Of a stretch of 64,000 nucleotides of DNA, positions 27,942 to 37,326 are shown piece by piece. The DNA lies in assembly GCF_049727805.1 (NCBI RefSeq), contig NZ_JBCNYA010000002.1, positions 1 through 64,000 of the forward strand, in the 5' to 3' direction. The notes under the pieces are model-generated. The model saw only the letters and a program-made list of their open reading frames with translations. It was not told where the DNA came from and searched no databases. The DNA comes from Frateuria_A sp049727805 (GTDB taxonomy: Bacteria; Pseudomonadota; Gammaproteobacteria; Xanthomonadales; Rhodanobacteraceae). Positions within the stretch are counted from its first letter, which is position 1, and each line of letters begins with the position of its first letter. The position numbers were made by a program, and so were the translations under genes.

Positions 27942-29783
27942 ATGCGTGACCTGTTCAAGGCCGAACTGCTGCGTTTCCGCGGCTGGGCGCTCGGCGCGTT
28001 CGCGGCGCACCTGCTGGTGCTGGCCTTCCTCGCCCGGGTCGTCGACCTGGCGCAGCAGCCGCTGCTGGTCTACCGCGTGTTCGGCGGCGTCGACATGCTG
28101 GCCGGCGTGCTGCTGGGCCTCTACCAGATGGGCAGCTATCGCCGCCCGAACACCTGGCTGAACCTGCTGCACCGGCCGCTGGCGCCCGCGCGCATCGCCG
28201 CGGCGTTGCTGGGGGCGGGACTGTTTTGGCTGGTCGTGGCGGTGGCGCTGCCGGTGCTGCTGATCGGCGCCTACCAGGCGGGCCTCACCGCGCGCGTGGT
28301 CGACCTGCGCCACTGGCTGCTGCCGCTGGCCGCCTGGCTGCTGGCCGCGTGCGGCTACTTCGCCGGCGCCTGCTGCATGCTCGGACCGGCACGCCGCGCG
28401 GTTGCCGCGCTGGTGCTGCCGGTCGCGCTCGCGGTCAACCAGGCCAGCGGCGGCTGGGCCCTGCTGGTGCAGGCGCTGGCGCTGGCGTGGCTGGCGGCGA
28501 TGCTGGTGGCGTCGTTCAAGCCGGACCTGTCCGCGCCGCCGCGCACGCCGCTCGCCACCGTGCTGCTGGCGCTGCCGTTGCAGATGGGGGTGTACCTGCT
28601 GTTCCTGCTGCTGGAGTTCGGCGGGCAGATGGTGTGGATCATGCAGGGCAGCCACCCCAACAACACCGAAACGCCACCGCCCGGCGGCCAGAACGAGACC
28701 GAGCGCATGACGCCCCGCCAGCGCATGCTCGCGGGACTGGCCGCCAGCCACGCGCCGCAGGCGCCGACCTGGCGCGAGCAGGTGGCACTGTCGGAGGTGG
28801 TCTCGCCCGGCGTGGACCTGTCCGCCTTGCCCGTGCGCGGCGCGCTCACCAACGCCGCGCCGATCGACTTCGACGACACCGCGCAAGGCGTGCGCTGGAC
28901 CTTCAGCCACGACCGCATGCGCCTGGTCGGCTACCGCATCGCCGGCGGTCGTGGCGTCGGCACGCTGGGCGTGGGCGTGGCCAATGGCGCGTTCGCGGCG
29001 CCGACGGTCGCCGTCGGCGGCCTGCCCGGCCAGCCGAAGGACGATCGCAGCCTGATCGCCGGCAACCGGCTCTACCACTACGTCAGCGACATCCGCCAGG
29101 TATTGCCGCGGATCCGGCTGCCGGAGGGGGAGTGGCTGCTCGGCGCCACGCCGGTGGGCGAGAACCTGGTCGTGCAGAGCGATCGCGCGCTGTACTTCTA
29201 CGACGGCCGCGACGTGGTCGCCAGCGAAGCGTTGCTCCAGCCGCGCGAGCGCATGCCGATCCCAGGCGCGGTGGGCGACCTGCGCGACCTGGACCTGATC
29301 GAGCTGGTCGACGGCTACCTGGTGTCCGCCTCGTTCACCACCTACGCGTGGGTGATGGACGGCGCGGCCCCTTACCAGACGCTGACCTGGGTGCACGACG
29401 ACGGCCGCGTGGAGGAAGTGGCCCGGCGGACCATCGCCTTCGACTACCCGGCCTGGTTCCGCTACCAGGCATGGTGGCCCTCGCCAGCGCTGTACGCGTT
29501 GCGCCAGGCCGCATCCGGCCTACTCGCCACGCCCGATCCGATGCAGGCCACCGAGCCGGCGCCGATGCCGCACAGCATCCAGTGGCTCGCCGGCGTGCTG
29601 ATGCTGGCCTCGCTACTGGCTTCGCTGTGGCTGGTACGCCGACGTGGGCTGTCGCTGCCGGCGCAGGCGGCCTGGGTGATCGCCTGCGGCGCGATCAGCC
29701 TGCCGGCGCTGGCGAGCCTGTGGCTGCTGTACCCGGCGGGCGAGGCGGAGCCGCTGGCGGTGCGACGATCATTGGCCGTCTAG
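27942..29783 (+). CDS. ABC transporter membrane protein with large extracytoplasmic domain
   Basis: 613-residue protein starting at the ATG 27942 with AGGAG eight bases upstream; an ATG overlapping the previous stop is five codons earlier. About six hydrophobic segments lie in the first 240 residues, then a soluble block of roughly 300 residues (about 250-540, beta-rich) and two to three membrane segments at the C-terminus. The soluble block is unusual for an ABC-2 permease and may sense or bind a ligand on the outside. The context with a YtrA regulator and an ATPase supports a role in export or envelope stress. No closer family is recognised. Confidence 0.8.
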   Translation: MRDLFKAELLRFRGWALGAFAAHLLVLAFLARVVDLAQQPLLVYRVFGGVDMLAGVLLGLYQMGSYRRPNTWLNLLHRPLAPARIAAALLGAGLFWLVVAVALPVLLIGAYQAGLTARVVDLRHWLLPLAAWLLAACGYFAGACCMLGPARRAVAALVLPVALAVNQASGGWALLVQALALAWLAAMLVASFKPDLSAPPRTPLATVLLALPLQMGVYLLFLLLEFGGQMVWIMQGSHPNNTETPPPGGQNETERMTPRQRMLAGLAASHAPQAPTWREQVALSEVVSPGVDLSALPVRGALTNAAPIDFDDTAQGVRWTFSHDRMRLVGYRIAGGRGVGTLGVGVANGAFAAPTVAVGGLPGQPKDDRSLIAGNRLYHYVSDIRQVLPRIRLPEGEWLLGATPVGENLVVQSDRALYFYDGRDVVASEALLQPRERMPIPGAVGDLRDLDLIELVDGYLVSASFTTYAWVMDGAAPYQTLTWVHDDGRVEEVARRTIAFDYPAWFRYQAWWPSPALYALRQAASGLLATPDPMQATEPAPMPHSIQWLAGVLMLASLLASLWLVRRRGLSLPAQAAWVIACGAISLPALASLWLLYPAGEAEPLAVRRSLAV

Positions 29784-29812
29784 ACATCCATTCCGCCGGG
29801 CACTGCCAGCTC

Positions 29813-29910
29813 TCCACCCCCGCTTGCGGGGGAGGCTGGGAGGGGTTGCCTGGGGTGGAACGAAGAGCACCCCTTCCCACCCTCGCCGGCTTCCCGGGCG
29901 AGGGAGCCTG
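29813..29910. repeat. Two palindromic repeats before the S9 peptidase gene
   Basis: A stem-loop of CCCCCGC and GCGGGGG arms near 29815-29835, then a second element around 29872-29908 where CCCTCGCC pairs with GGGCGAGGG. These are related in style to families A and B and occupy most of the 158-bp gap behind the permease gene. Confidence 0.6.
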
Positions 29911-29941
29911 ATCGCGATCCTTCCGATCCACGGAGATACGC

Positions 29942-32047
29942 ATGCACCTGTCCTTCCGCTCCCTTCTCGTCCTGTGTGCGGCATGGTTCCTACTGCCCGT
30001 GTTGCCTTGCCGGGCGGATGCCGACGGCGATGCGCTGCGCGCCGCGGTGGCGCGAGAGCGGGCGCGGCCGGCAGCGCCGCGCTTCGATCGCGCGGCCTTC
30101 CTGCGGCACACGTCGGTGCCGGTGGTCGCGCTGTCGCCGGAGGGCGACCAGGTCGCCTACCTGCGCGAGCGCAACGGCCACCGCAGCCTGTGGCTGCTGC
30201 CGGCCGCAGGCGGCCAGGCGCGGCAGCTGCTGGGCGAAACCGATGCGCAGCAACTGTACTGGTCGCATGACGGCCGCTGGCTGCTGCTCGAATCGCCGCG
30301 CCAGCTCTTTGCCGTCGCGGCGGCCGGGCAGGGTGGTTCGGGCATCGTCGCCACGCTCGGCGGCCGCGAGCGGCGCGAGCTGTGGATGGTCGATCCGCTG
30401 CAGCCGGCCGCGGTGCTGCTGCGCGAGCACCTGCCGGCCACGCCGGACGCGCCCGAGCGCTGGCAGCTGCTGCGCGCCGACATGCGTGGCCAACGCAGCC
30501 TGCTGCGCGCGGATGGGCGGCAGCTTGCGGGCGTTGCCTTCGACCGCACGGGGCGGCTGGCCTTCGTCGAGCGGGTCGAGGGCGAGGCGCTGGTGATCCA
30601 TCGCGTGGCGGCCGACGGCAGCCTGCACGAAGTGCTGCGCTGCGTGCGGCTGCAGCGTTGCGATCCGCTGCCGCTCACCGATGCGCAGGGCCGCCTGCTG
30701 CTGCGGGGCGACGTCGGCGGCGATCTCTACCGGCTGCTGCGGCTGGAACCCGACGGCTCGCTGCACACGCTGCACGTCGACCCGCGAGGCGAGGCCGACC
30801 TCGACGCCGTGGCGCCCGATCCGCGCGACGGCACGCCGCGCCTGGCCAGCTACCGCGGCACGGTGGCGGCGAACCATGGCCTGGACGAGGACGCGCGTCG
30901 CCACCTCGCGGCCATCGAGGCGCGCTACCCCGGACGCAACCTGGCGTTGACGGTCGGCGCGTCGCACTGGCTGGTCGACGAGCGCGCCAGCACGCTGCAG
31001 GGCGAGCGCTGGCACCTGTACGACACGCGCGATGGCGCGTTCACGGACATCCTCGACTTTCCCCCGCTGGATGAGCGCGACGATCGTCCGGCCACGTGGC
31101 TGCCCGAATCGGCCATGGCGCGCAAACTGCCGATGGCCTGGCGCGCGTCCGATGGCATGCGCGTGCACGGCTTCCTGTGGCTGCCGCCCGGCGCCGATCC
31201 GGCGCGGCTGCCGCTGGTCGCGGTGGTGCACGGCGGGCCGTGGGATGCCGCCCGTCCCGACGCCTTCGGCACCGGCTACAGCCAGTTCCTGGCCAACCGC
31301 GGCTATGCGGTGTTCGAGCCCAACTTCCGCGGCTCGACCCATTACGGCCGCGCCTACGTCTTTGCCGCGCACGGCGACTTCGGCAACGGGCGGGTGCAGC
31401 AGGACATCGTCGAGGGCGTGCGCTGGCTGCTGGCGCAGGGCATCGGTGACGCCGATCGCGTGGGCATCGCCGGCGCCTCGTTCGGCGGCTACGCGACGCT
31501 GCTCGGGGTGACCTTCCAGCCGGAGCTGTTCAAGGTCGGCGTGGCGATCGTGCCGCCGCCGGACTTCGGCTGGGACCTGCGCTGGATCGGCCGCACGCCG
31601 GAGGCGCTCGCCCTGTCGCGCTACATCCCGTTCGAGGACTGGCTCAAGGCCTTGTCGGTGGACCCCCGCGATGCCGCCGCGATGGCGCGCCTGCACGCGC
31701 AGTCGCCGCTGGCGCATGCCGGCGACATGAACCGGCCGCTGCTGCTGTTCGCCGGCGGCGAGGACAAGCGCGTGGCGCTGCGCGGCGTGCTCGGCTATGC
31801 CGCCCGCCTGCGGTTGCAGGGCAAGGACGTGAGCCTGCTGGTCGATCCGCAGGCCGGCCACCACAACGACAAGCCGCTGGCGCACGAGGCGTACCTGTAC
31901 CTGCTTGCCTTGATGCTGCACCGCCACCTCGGCGGCGCGGCGCCGCAGCCGCCCGACCCGGCGCTGCGCGGTTACCTCACGCGCAGCCTGCGCATCGCCG
32001 GCCGCGACCTGCGTGCGGGCGGGCTGGAACCTGCGGCGAATCCGTAG
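29942..32047 (+). CDS. Secreted S9-family prolyl oligopeptidase-like peptidase
   Basis: 701 residues with an N-terminal signal peptide (LLVLCAAWFLLPVLPCRA, cleavage near residue 25). A beta-propeller region follows (about 50-410, repeated WSHDGRWLLL-like blades), then the alpha/beta hydrolase domain with the oxyanion segment VVHGGPWD, nucleophile Ser513 in GASFGGY, the acid region GGEDKRV and the His in AGHHND. This is the S9C dipeptidyl/acylaminoacyl peptidase architecture, acting in the periplasm on short peptides. An SD (GGAG) precedes the ATG. It is monocistronic. Such peptidases are numerous in this order and probably serve protein-based nutrition. Confidence 0.9.
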   Translation: MHLSFRSLLVLCAAWFLLPVLPCRADADGDALRAAVARERARPAAPRFDRAAFLRHTSVPVVALSPEGDQVAYLRERNGHRSLWLLPAAGGQARQLLGETDAQQLYWSHDGRWLLLESPRQLFAVAAAGQGGSGIVATLGGRERRELWMVDPLQPAAVLLREHLPATPDAPERWQLLRADMRGQRSLLRADGRQLAGVAFDRTGRLAFVERVEGEALVIHRVAADGSLHEVLRCVRLQRCDPLPLTDAQGRLLLRGDVGGDLYRLLRLEPDGSLHTLHVDPRGEADLDAVAPDPRDGTPRLASYRGTVAANHGLDEDARRHLAAIEARYPGRNLALTVGASHWLVDERASTLQGERWHLYDTRDGAFTDILDFPPLDERDDRPATWLPESAMARKLPMAWRASDGMRVHGFLWLPPGADPARLPLVAVVHGGPWDAARPDAFGTGYSQFLANRGYAVFEPNFRGSTHYGRAYVFAAHGDFGNGRVQQDIVEGVRWLLAQGIGDADRVGIAGASFGGYATLLGVTFQPELFKVGVAIVPPPDFGWDLRWIGRTPEALALSRYIPFEDWLKALSVDPRDAAAMARLHAQSPLAHAGDMNRPLLLFAGGEDKRVALRGVLGYAARLRLQGKDVSLLVDPQAGHHNDKPLAHEAYLYLLALMLHRHLGGAAPQPPDPALRGYLTRSLRIAGRDLRAGGLEPAANP

Positions 32048-32208
32048 AGCGGGCTTCCGTCCACCGTGTCAGGGTTTGATGGGCCGACGTTCGCCCTGCG
32101 GCAGGACTGAGGCAAGGTTCGCCGTTCGGCCGCCCGTCGGTTGCCGGTAGTCGGAAGCGCGTGCTACTTCGGCCAGGCAGGGGGAAACTTGCTGAAAGGA
32201 GTTCGAGC

Positions 32209-32454
32209 ATGCTTAGCAAGATCGTGACGATCGTGCTGCCGATCGCGGCCATGGCTGCCGCCTCGGCGTTCCTTCCCGACCAGGTCGCCCAGGCTTATCC
32301 GGGGTCGTGCCTGACCAACTGGGAAACCTGCAAGGCGCAGGCGACCACGCCAAGGCAATCCGCCTTCTGCGACCAGGCCTACATCCAGTGCACGGGTGGG
32401 GCGATGCCGCCGAACGTGGTGGACCCGATGCTCGGGAACCTCAGGAAGCACTGA
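32209..32454 (+). CDS. Small secreted cysteine-containing protein, 81 aa
   Basis: An ATG with AAGGAG eight bases upstream opens an 81-residue protein. It has a signal peptide (IVTIVLPIAAMAAASAFL, likely cut after VAQA near residue 29) and a mature part of about 52 residues with four cysteines (SC, TC, FC, QC), enough for two disulfides. The mature protein would be about 6 kDa in the periplasm or outside. No family is recognised. It stands alone between the S9 peptidase and the end of nagA on the other strand. Confidence 0.72.
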   Translation: MLSKIVTIVLPIAAMAAASAFLPDQVAQAYPGSCLTNWETCKAQATTPRQSAFCDQAYIQCTGGAMPPNVVDPMLGNLRKH

Positions 32455-32491
32455 GTTCCCGCGTCCCGGCCGGCCGCGCCGGCCGGGACCT

Positions 32492-33646
32492 TCAGGCCGC
32501 CCAGCGCACCCCACCGACCCACGTCTCGCGCACGTGAAGCGTGTCGTCGAGCACCGCGAAGTCGGCGCGCTGGCCGGGGCCGATGCGGCCGTGGGTCTGT
32601 TCGAGGCCGAGCCATTCGGCCGGGTAGGCGCTGGCCATGCGCGAGGCCTCGGCCAGCGGCAGGCCGAGCAGGTTGACCGTGTTGCGCACGGCGCCGGCCA
32701 TGTCCAGCGCGCTGCCGGCGAGCACGCCGGCGTCGTTCATGCAGATGCCGTTGCGCGCGGTGATGGTCTGCCCGTTGAGCACGTAATCCGGGCGCGCGCT
32801 GCCGACCGGCGGCATCGCATCGGTGACCAGCACGCACTTGCCCGGCGGCTTGGCGTTGATCGCCACGCGCAGCGAGGCCGGATGTACGTGGTGACCGTCG
32901 ACGATCAGCCCGCACCAGCTCGCCGCATCGTCCAGCGCGGCGCCGACCACGCCGGGCTCGCGGCTGGTCAGCGGAGTCATCGCGTTGTACAGGTGGGTGA
33001 AACCGCACACGCCGGCGTCCAGCGCCGCGCGCGTGGTGGCGTAGTCGGCGGCGGTGTGGCCGGCGACTACGCGCACGCCGGCGGCAGCCAGGCGCGCGAT
33101 CACGCTGGGGTCGACACGCTCCGGTGCGAGGGTGAGCATCACCACGCCGCGGCGCTGCGCGGTGAGCGCGAGCAGGTCATCGGCGTCAGGCGTACGGAAC
33201 AGCGAGGCGTCGTGGATGCCCTTGCGCGCGGGCGCCAGGAACGGGCCTTCCAGGTGGATGCCGAGGATGCCCGGCACGCCGCGCGCGATCGCCGCGTCGA
33301 CGGCGTCGAGCGCGGCGCGCATCTTCGGCGCGGTGTCGGTGATCAGCGTCGGCAGCAGGCCGGTGGTGCCGAAACGCCGATGCGCGGCGGCGATGCCTTC
33401 GAGCGTTTCGACGGTGGGCGCGTCGTTGAACAACAGCCCGCCGCCGCCGTTGACCTGCACGTCGATGAAACCGGGCAGCAGCAGCGCGCCGCCAAGGTCG
33501 TGGCGTGGCGCCTCGGCCAGGCGCGGATCGTCCATGCCGGCCAGCGCGAGCACGTGGCCGTTGCGCACGAGCACCGCGACGTCCTCGCGCAGGCCTTCGT
33601 CGGCCAGCACGCGGGCGTTGACGAGAGCGAGCAGCGGTTCGGACAT
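32492..33646 (-). CDS. nagA: N-acetylglucosamine-6-phosphate deacetylase
   Basis: Amidohydrolase that deacetylates GlcNAc-6-phosphate to glucosamine-6-phosphate. Metal and substrate motifs: LLPGFIDVQVNGGGG, IHLEGPFL, VAGHTAADY, THLYNAMTP and VLVTDAMPPVG. The ATG at 33646 shares one base with the nagB stop (TGATG), giving 384 residues; the longer frame is a shadow of nagB. It is the last gene of nagP-nagR-nagB-nagA and feeds NagB. Confidence 0.95.
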   Translation of the reverse strand: MSEPLLALVNARVLADEGLREDVAVLVRNGHVLALAGMDDPRLAEAPRHDLGGALLLPGFIDVQVNGGGGLLFNDAPTVETLEGIAAAHRRFGTTGLLPTLITDTAPKMRAALDAVDAAIARGVPGILGIHLEGPFLAPARKGIHDASLFRTPDADDLLALTAQRRGVVMLTLAPERVDPSVIARLAAAGVRVVAGHTAADYATTRAALDAGVCGFTHLYNAMTPLTSREPGVVGAALDDAASWCGLIVDGHHVHPASLRVAINAKPPGKCVLVTDAMPPVGSARPDYVLNGQTITARNGICMNDAGVLAGSALDMAGAVRNTVNLLGLPLAEASRMASAYPAEWLGLEQTHGRIGPGQRADFAVLDDTLHVRETWVGGVRWAA

Positions 33647-34680
33647 CACAGCGTCTCCGTGACCTTGCGCAGATGCGGCGGAACGTCCGGATCGTAGCCG
33701 CGCGCCAGTGAAAGCGCGGCGGTGGCGCGGTAGAAGCTCTGCACGGCGAGCAGCGGCGTGGTGATTGCCGGCACGCCGGCCGGCAACGGCAGCGCGTCGG
33801 GGCCGCTCGCGCCGGGCGCGGCCACCCACACGCGCGCGCCGCGCGTGCGGAACTCGCTGGCGACGCCAAGTGTGCCTTCCAGCGAGCCGTCCGCCTGCGC
33901 GAACACCAGCACCGGGAAACCCTCGCCGACCAGCGCCATCGGCCCGTGCCGCACCTCGGCCGAACTGAACGCCTCGGCGTGCAGGCCGCAGGTTTCCTTG
34001 AACTTCAGCGCCGCCTCCAGCGCCGCGCCGAAGCCGTAGCCGCGGCCGACCACGAACAGGTTGTGCACCGCGAGCAGACCTTCGCCGAGCGCGGACCAGT
34101 CGGCCTCCCAGCCCTGGCGCAGGTCGGCGGGCAGGCGGTCCAGCGCGGCGTGCAGCGCCTCGTCGCCGCTCCAGCAGGCGGCCAGCTGCAGCACCGCCGA
34201 GAGCGTGGCCAGATAGCTCTTGGTCGCCGCCACGCTGCGCTCGGGGCCGGCGTGCAGCGGCACCACGGTGTCGGCCGACTGCGCCAGCGGCGAGTCGGTG
34301 TCGTTGACCAGCGCGACCACCTGCGCGCCGGCGGCCCTGGCGGCCTGCACGCTGAGCAGCAGGTCCGGGCTCTTGCCCGACTGCGAGATGGCCAGGAACA
34401 GCGCGCCTTCCAGTTGCAGCGGCGCGTCGTAAATCGAGGCCACCGACGGCGAGGCGGAGGCGGTGACCACGCCCAGGCGCGTCTCGAAGACGTACTTGGC
34501 GTAGGCGGCGGCGTGGTCTGAACTGCCGCGCGCGCAGGTGACGATGCAGCGCGGCGGCTGCGCGCGCAGGCGCTCGCCGAGCTCGGCCAGCACGCCGGCG
34601 TTGGCGGCCAGCTGGTGCGCGATGACGTCGGCGGCGGCGTGCGCCTCCTGGTACATCAGGGTGTCTTGGGGTGATTTCAT
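33646..34680 (-). CDS. nagB: Glucosamine-6-phosphate deaminase, NagB-II (double SIS domain)
   Basis: 344-residue protein made of two SIS sugar-isomerase domains, with ARGSSDHAAAYAKY and ISQSGKSPDLL in the first and EAFSSAEVRHGPMAL in the second. In this position next to nagA it is the NagB-II/AgaS-type deaminase that replaces the classical NagB in Shewanella and Xanthomonas-type GlcNAc pathways, converting glucosamine-6-phosphate to fructose-6-phosphate and ammonia. The start at 34680 is chosen over one 23 codons upstream that lies in a repeat. It lacks the glutaminase domain of GlmS, supporting a catabolic role. Confidence 0.9.
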   Translation of the reverse strand: MKSPQDTLMYQEAHAAADVIAHQLAANAGVLAELGERLRAQPPRCIVTCARGSSDHAAAYAKYVFETRLGVVTASASPSVASIYDAPLQLEGALFLAISQSGKSPDLLLSVQAARAAGAQVVALVNDTDSPLAQSADTVVPLHAGPERSVAATKSYLATLSAVLQLAACWSGDEALHAALDRLPADLRQGWEADWSALGEGLLAVHNLFVVGRGYGFGAALEAALKFKETCGLHAEAFSSAEVRHGPMALVGEGFPVLVFAQADGSLEGTLGVASEFRTRGARVWVAAPGASGPDALPLPAGVPAITTPLLAVQSFYRATAALSLARGYDPDVPPHLRKVTETL

Positions 34681-34709
34681 GGCGTGTTCCGGGAAAGGGC
34701 AGGTGTGCG

Positions 34710-34738
34710 TTCCCTCTCCCTGCGGGAGAAGGTGCCCC
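34710..34738. repeat. Diverged palindromic repeat between nagR and nagB
   Basis: TTCCCTCTCCCTGCGGGAGAAGG forms a short imperfect stem (CTCCC with GGGAG) followed by tgcccc, related to families A and B. It occupies the 142-bp gap inside the nag operon. Confidence 0.55.
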
Positions 34739-34822
34739 ACCGTTGGCAAGGGACGGAGCGGGTAAGCGATCGCGCGGGACGGGACGTGTGAAAGGCCGGG
34801 GGCCTGTCCGCGCGTGGCCTGT

Positions 34823-35854
34823 TCAGCCCTTCCGCGGCGGCGCCGTCGACCCGCGCACCACCAGTTCCGGCACGAAGCCCTCGTTGGCGGTGTCCGGCGC
34901 CGATTCGCCCTGCTGCAGCTCGGCCATCAGCCGCAGCGCGGCATGCCGGCCGATCTCGGCGGTCGACTGCCGCGCGGTGGTCAGCGCCGGCCAGGCCTGC
35001 TTGGAGAACGGGTTGTCCTCGAAGCCGGCGATGGAGAGATCCCACGGCACGTCCAGCCCGGCCGAGCGCGCCGCGGCCAGCACGCCGGCGGCGATCTCGT
35101 CGTTGCTGCCGAAGATCGCGGTGGGCGGCTCCTTCAGCGCGAGCAGCTTGCGCGCGCCGCGGAAGCCGTCGTCGAAGGCGTAGCGGCCGGGCAGGATCAG
35201 CTTCTTGTTGAGCGGCAGCCCGTAGTCCTTCAGCGCGTCCGCATAACCCTGGTAGCGCTCGGGACTGGAGCGGTGGTGCGGTTCGCCCCACAGGAAGCCG
35301 ATCCGCGTGTGGCCGAGCTGGATCAGGTGCTCGGTGATCGCGTAGGCCGCGTCGCGGTCGTCCACCCACACGCAGGGCGAACCATCGGCCGGATCGTGGC
35401 GCGCCGCCAGGATGCGCACGAAGCAGATGTCGTGCGCCTTCAGCGTGGCGATCAGTTGCGGTTGCTCGGACATCGGCGGCGCCAGCACCAGCCCGGCCAG
35501 GCGCGAGCGGCGCACCAGCGCGCACAGCTCCTCGGCCAGCTTCGGCGAGGTCGAGTCGCAGGGATGGATCTGCAGGCCGAAGCCGCGCTCGCGGCAGGCC
35601 GACAGCACGCCATTCTGCATGCTGATGACGTAGTGCGCGTTCGGGTTGTCGTAGACCAGCCCGATCGCGTAGGAGTGCGCGGCGCGCAGGCTGCGCGCGG
35701 AGAGGTTGGGGCGGTAGCCCAGCGCCTCGATCGCCCGCTCGACCTTCTCGCGCGTGTCCTCGCGCACCGACGCTTCGCGGTTGATCACCCGCGAGACCGT
35801 CTTCAGCGACACGCCAGCGCGCTTGGCGACGTCCTTGATGGTGGCGTGCAGCAA
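34823..35854 (-). CDS. nagR: LacI-family repressor of GlcNAc use (NagR-like)
   Basis: 343 residues from a TTG start (35854) with AAGGAG nine bases upstream. The LacI helix-turn-helix is at residues 3-25 (ATIKDVAKRAGVSLKTVSRV), with the hinge helix (SARSLRAAHS) and a periplasmic-binding-protein-like effector domain behind it. It lies 65 bp after nagP and before nagB. Two palindromes centred on AACGTT in the nagP-glk intergenic region fit a LacI-type operator and are its likely targets; the effector is probably a GlcNAc or glucosamine phosphate. The target assignment is inferred. Confidence 0.88.
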   Translation of the reverse strand: MLHATIKDVAKRAGVSLKTVSRVINREASVREDTREKVERAIEALGYRPNLSARSLRAAHSYAIGLVYDNPNAHYVISMQNGVLSACRERGFGLQIHPCDSTSPKLAEELCALVRRSRLAGLVLAPPMSEQPQLIATLKAHDICFVRILAARHDPADGSPCVWVDDRDAAYAITEHLIQLGHTRIGFLWGEPHHRSSPERYQGYADALKDYGLPLNKKLILPGRYAFDDGFRGARKLLALKEPPTAIFGSNDEIAAGVLAAARSAGLDVPWDLSIAGFEDNPFSKQAWPALTTARQSTAEIGRHAALRLMAELQQGESAPDTANEGFVPELVVRGSTAPPRKG

Positions 35855-35919
35855 CGACGGGCTCTCCTTCGGATCGGCGCGCCATCCTAGCCCAGCGCCA
35901 TGCCGGCGTGGCGGCGCCC

Positions 35920-37224
35920 TCACCGAGCGGACGCGCCATCGCCGTCACGCAGGCCCACGCGGTAGCCGCGCAGGCCGTAGAACAGGATGTACAGGTAGCA
36001 CGGCACCATCAGCGCCGCGAACACCGCCTGGAAGTCGAAGTAGGCCTTCAGGTGCGCATACAGCTGAGGCACCACCGCGCCGCCGGCGATGCCCATGATC
36101 AGCAGCGCCGAGCCGGCCTCGGTGTGCCGGCCCAGCCCATTGATCGCCAGCGGGAAGATCGCCGGCCACATCATCGCGTTGGCAAAACCCAGCGCCGCCA
36201 CGAATCCCACCGACAGGTAGCCGTGGGTGGCATAGGCGCACGCGCTGAATAGCACGCCCAGCACTGCCGAGACGGCCAGGTAGCGCTGCTGCGAGATGAA
36301 GCGCGGGATCAGCACCAGCCCGGCCAGGTAGCCCAGCAGCATGCCGCCCAGGGTGAAGGCGGTGAAGAACTTGGTCTGGTCCAGCGGCAGATGGAAGCCG
36401 GCGCCGTAGGTGCCGATCGCGTCACCGGCCATCACCTCCACGCCGACGTAGAGGAACAGGCACAGCACGCCCAGCCACAGATGCGGGAAACCCAGGATGC
36501 TGCTGCCCGCGTGGCCGGTCGGCGCTTCGCTGTTGGCGCTGGCCGGGCGGATCTCCGGCAGCGACGAGCGCAGGATCCACACCGCCAGCAGCGCAAGCAG
36601 CACGCCCATGCCCAGGTAGGGCGCATGGATTTTGGCGGCGAACGCATTGAGCAGGGCTTCGCGCGCCTGCGGTGTGGCCGCCGCCTGCACCTGCGCGTCG
36701 ATGTCGCCGATGCCCGAGAGCACCAGCGAGCCGATCACGATCGGCGCCAGGATGCCGGCGAACTTGTTGCAGATGCCCATGATCGCGATGCGCTGCGCGG
36801 CGCTTTCGATCGGGCCCAGGATGCTGATGTAGGGATTGGAGGCGGTCTGCAGGATCGACAGTCCCGCGCCGATCACGAACAGGCCCACCAGCGCGCCGGA
36901 AAACACCCGCATGGTGGCGAACTGGCCGAACGCCAACGCGCCGATCGCCATCACGAACAGGCCCAGCGCCATGCCTTTCTTCATGCCGGTGCGCCGCAAT
37001 ACCACCGACGCCGGCAGCGAGAACACCAGGTAGGAAATGTAGAAGGCGAAGGGCACCAGGAAGGCGTAGACGTCCTCCACCTGGAACGCCAGCTTGACGA
37101 ACGTGATCAGCGGCCCATTGAGCCAGGTCACGAAGCCGAAGATGAAGAACAGCAATCCGATGACCAGCATCGGCCCCAGCGTCGAAGGCTTGGGGTGATC
37201 GGCCGCAAGCGTGGTGGACGACAT
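35920..37224 (-). CDS. nagP: N-acetylglucosamine permease, major facilitator superfamily
   Basis: 434-residue inner-membrane protein with about 12 hydrophobic segments, belonging to the FucP/NagP group of MFS sugar:proton symporters (FFIFGFVTWLNGPLITFVK, ILQTASNPYISILGP). Imports GlcNAc from the periplasm for phosphorylation in the cytoplasm, in place of a PTS. The ATG at 37224 has AGGAG eight bases upstream; a longer frame to 37326 covers the promoter. First gene of the minus-strand nag operon, with a NagR-like operator over its -35. Confidence 0.93.
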   Translation of the reverse strand: MSSTTLAADHPKPSTLGPMLVIGLLFFIFGFVTWLNGPLITFVKLAFQVEDVYAFLVPFAFYISYLVFSLPASVVLRRTGMKKGMALGLFVMAIGALAFGQFATMRVFSGALVGLFVIGAGLSILQTASNPYISILGPIESAAQRIAIMGICNKFAGILAPIVIGSLVLSGIGDIDAQVQAAATPQAREALLNAFAAKIHAPYLGMGVLLALLAVWILRSSLPEIRPASANSEAPTGHAGSSILGFPHLWLGVLCLFLYVGVEVMAGDAIGTYGAGFHLPLDQTKFFTAFTLGGMLLGYLAGLVLIPRFISQQRYLAVSAVLGVLFSACAYATHGYLSVGFVAALGFANAMMWPAIFPLAINGLGRHTEAGSALLIMGIAGGAVVPQLYAHLKAYFDFQAVFAALMVPCYLYILFYGLRGYRVGLRDGDGASAR

Positions 37225-37297
37225 GGACGGCACTCCTGAAATAGGCAAACGCATGACCAATGCGAGCGCCGCCGCTGCGGCCACTCCCCCGCCCGGC

Positions 37298-37326
37298 TTT
37301 ATGGCCTCGTGCGTCAACGTTGTCAA
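37298..37326 (-). promoter_or_regulatory. nagP promoter with NagR-like operator
   Basis: On the minus strand TTGACA (37321-37326), 17-bp spacer, CATAAA (37298-37303). The -35 sits in TTGACAACGTTGACG, which matches 12 of 14 positions of the perfect palindrome TGACAACGTTGTCA found at 37557-37570. Confidence 0.7.

Noticed and set aside
36391..37239. 282-codon plus-strand frame over nagP
   Set aside because: His/Arg/Gln-rich shadow of membrane-protein codons; no SD or family.
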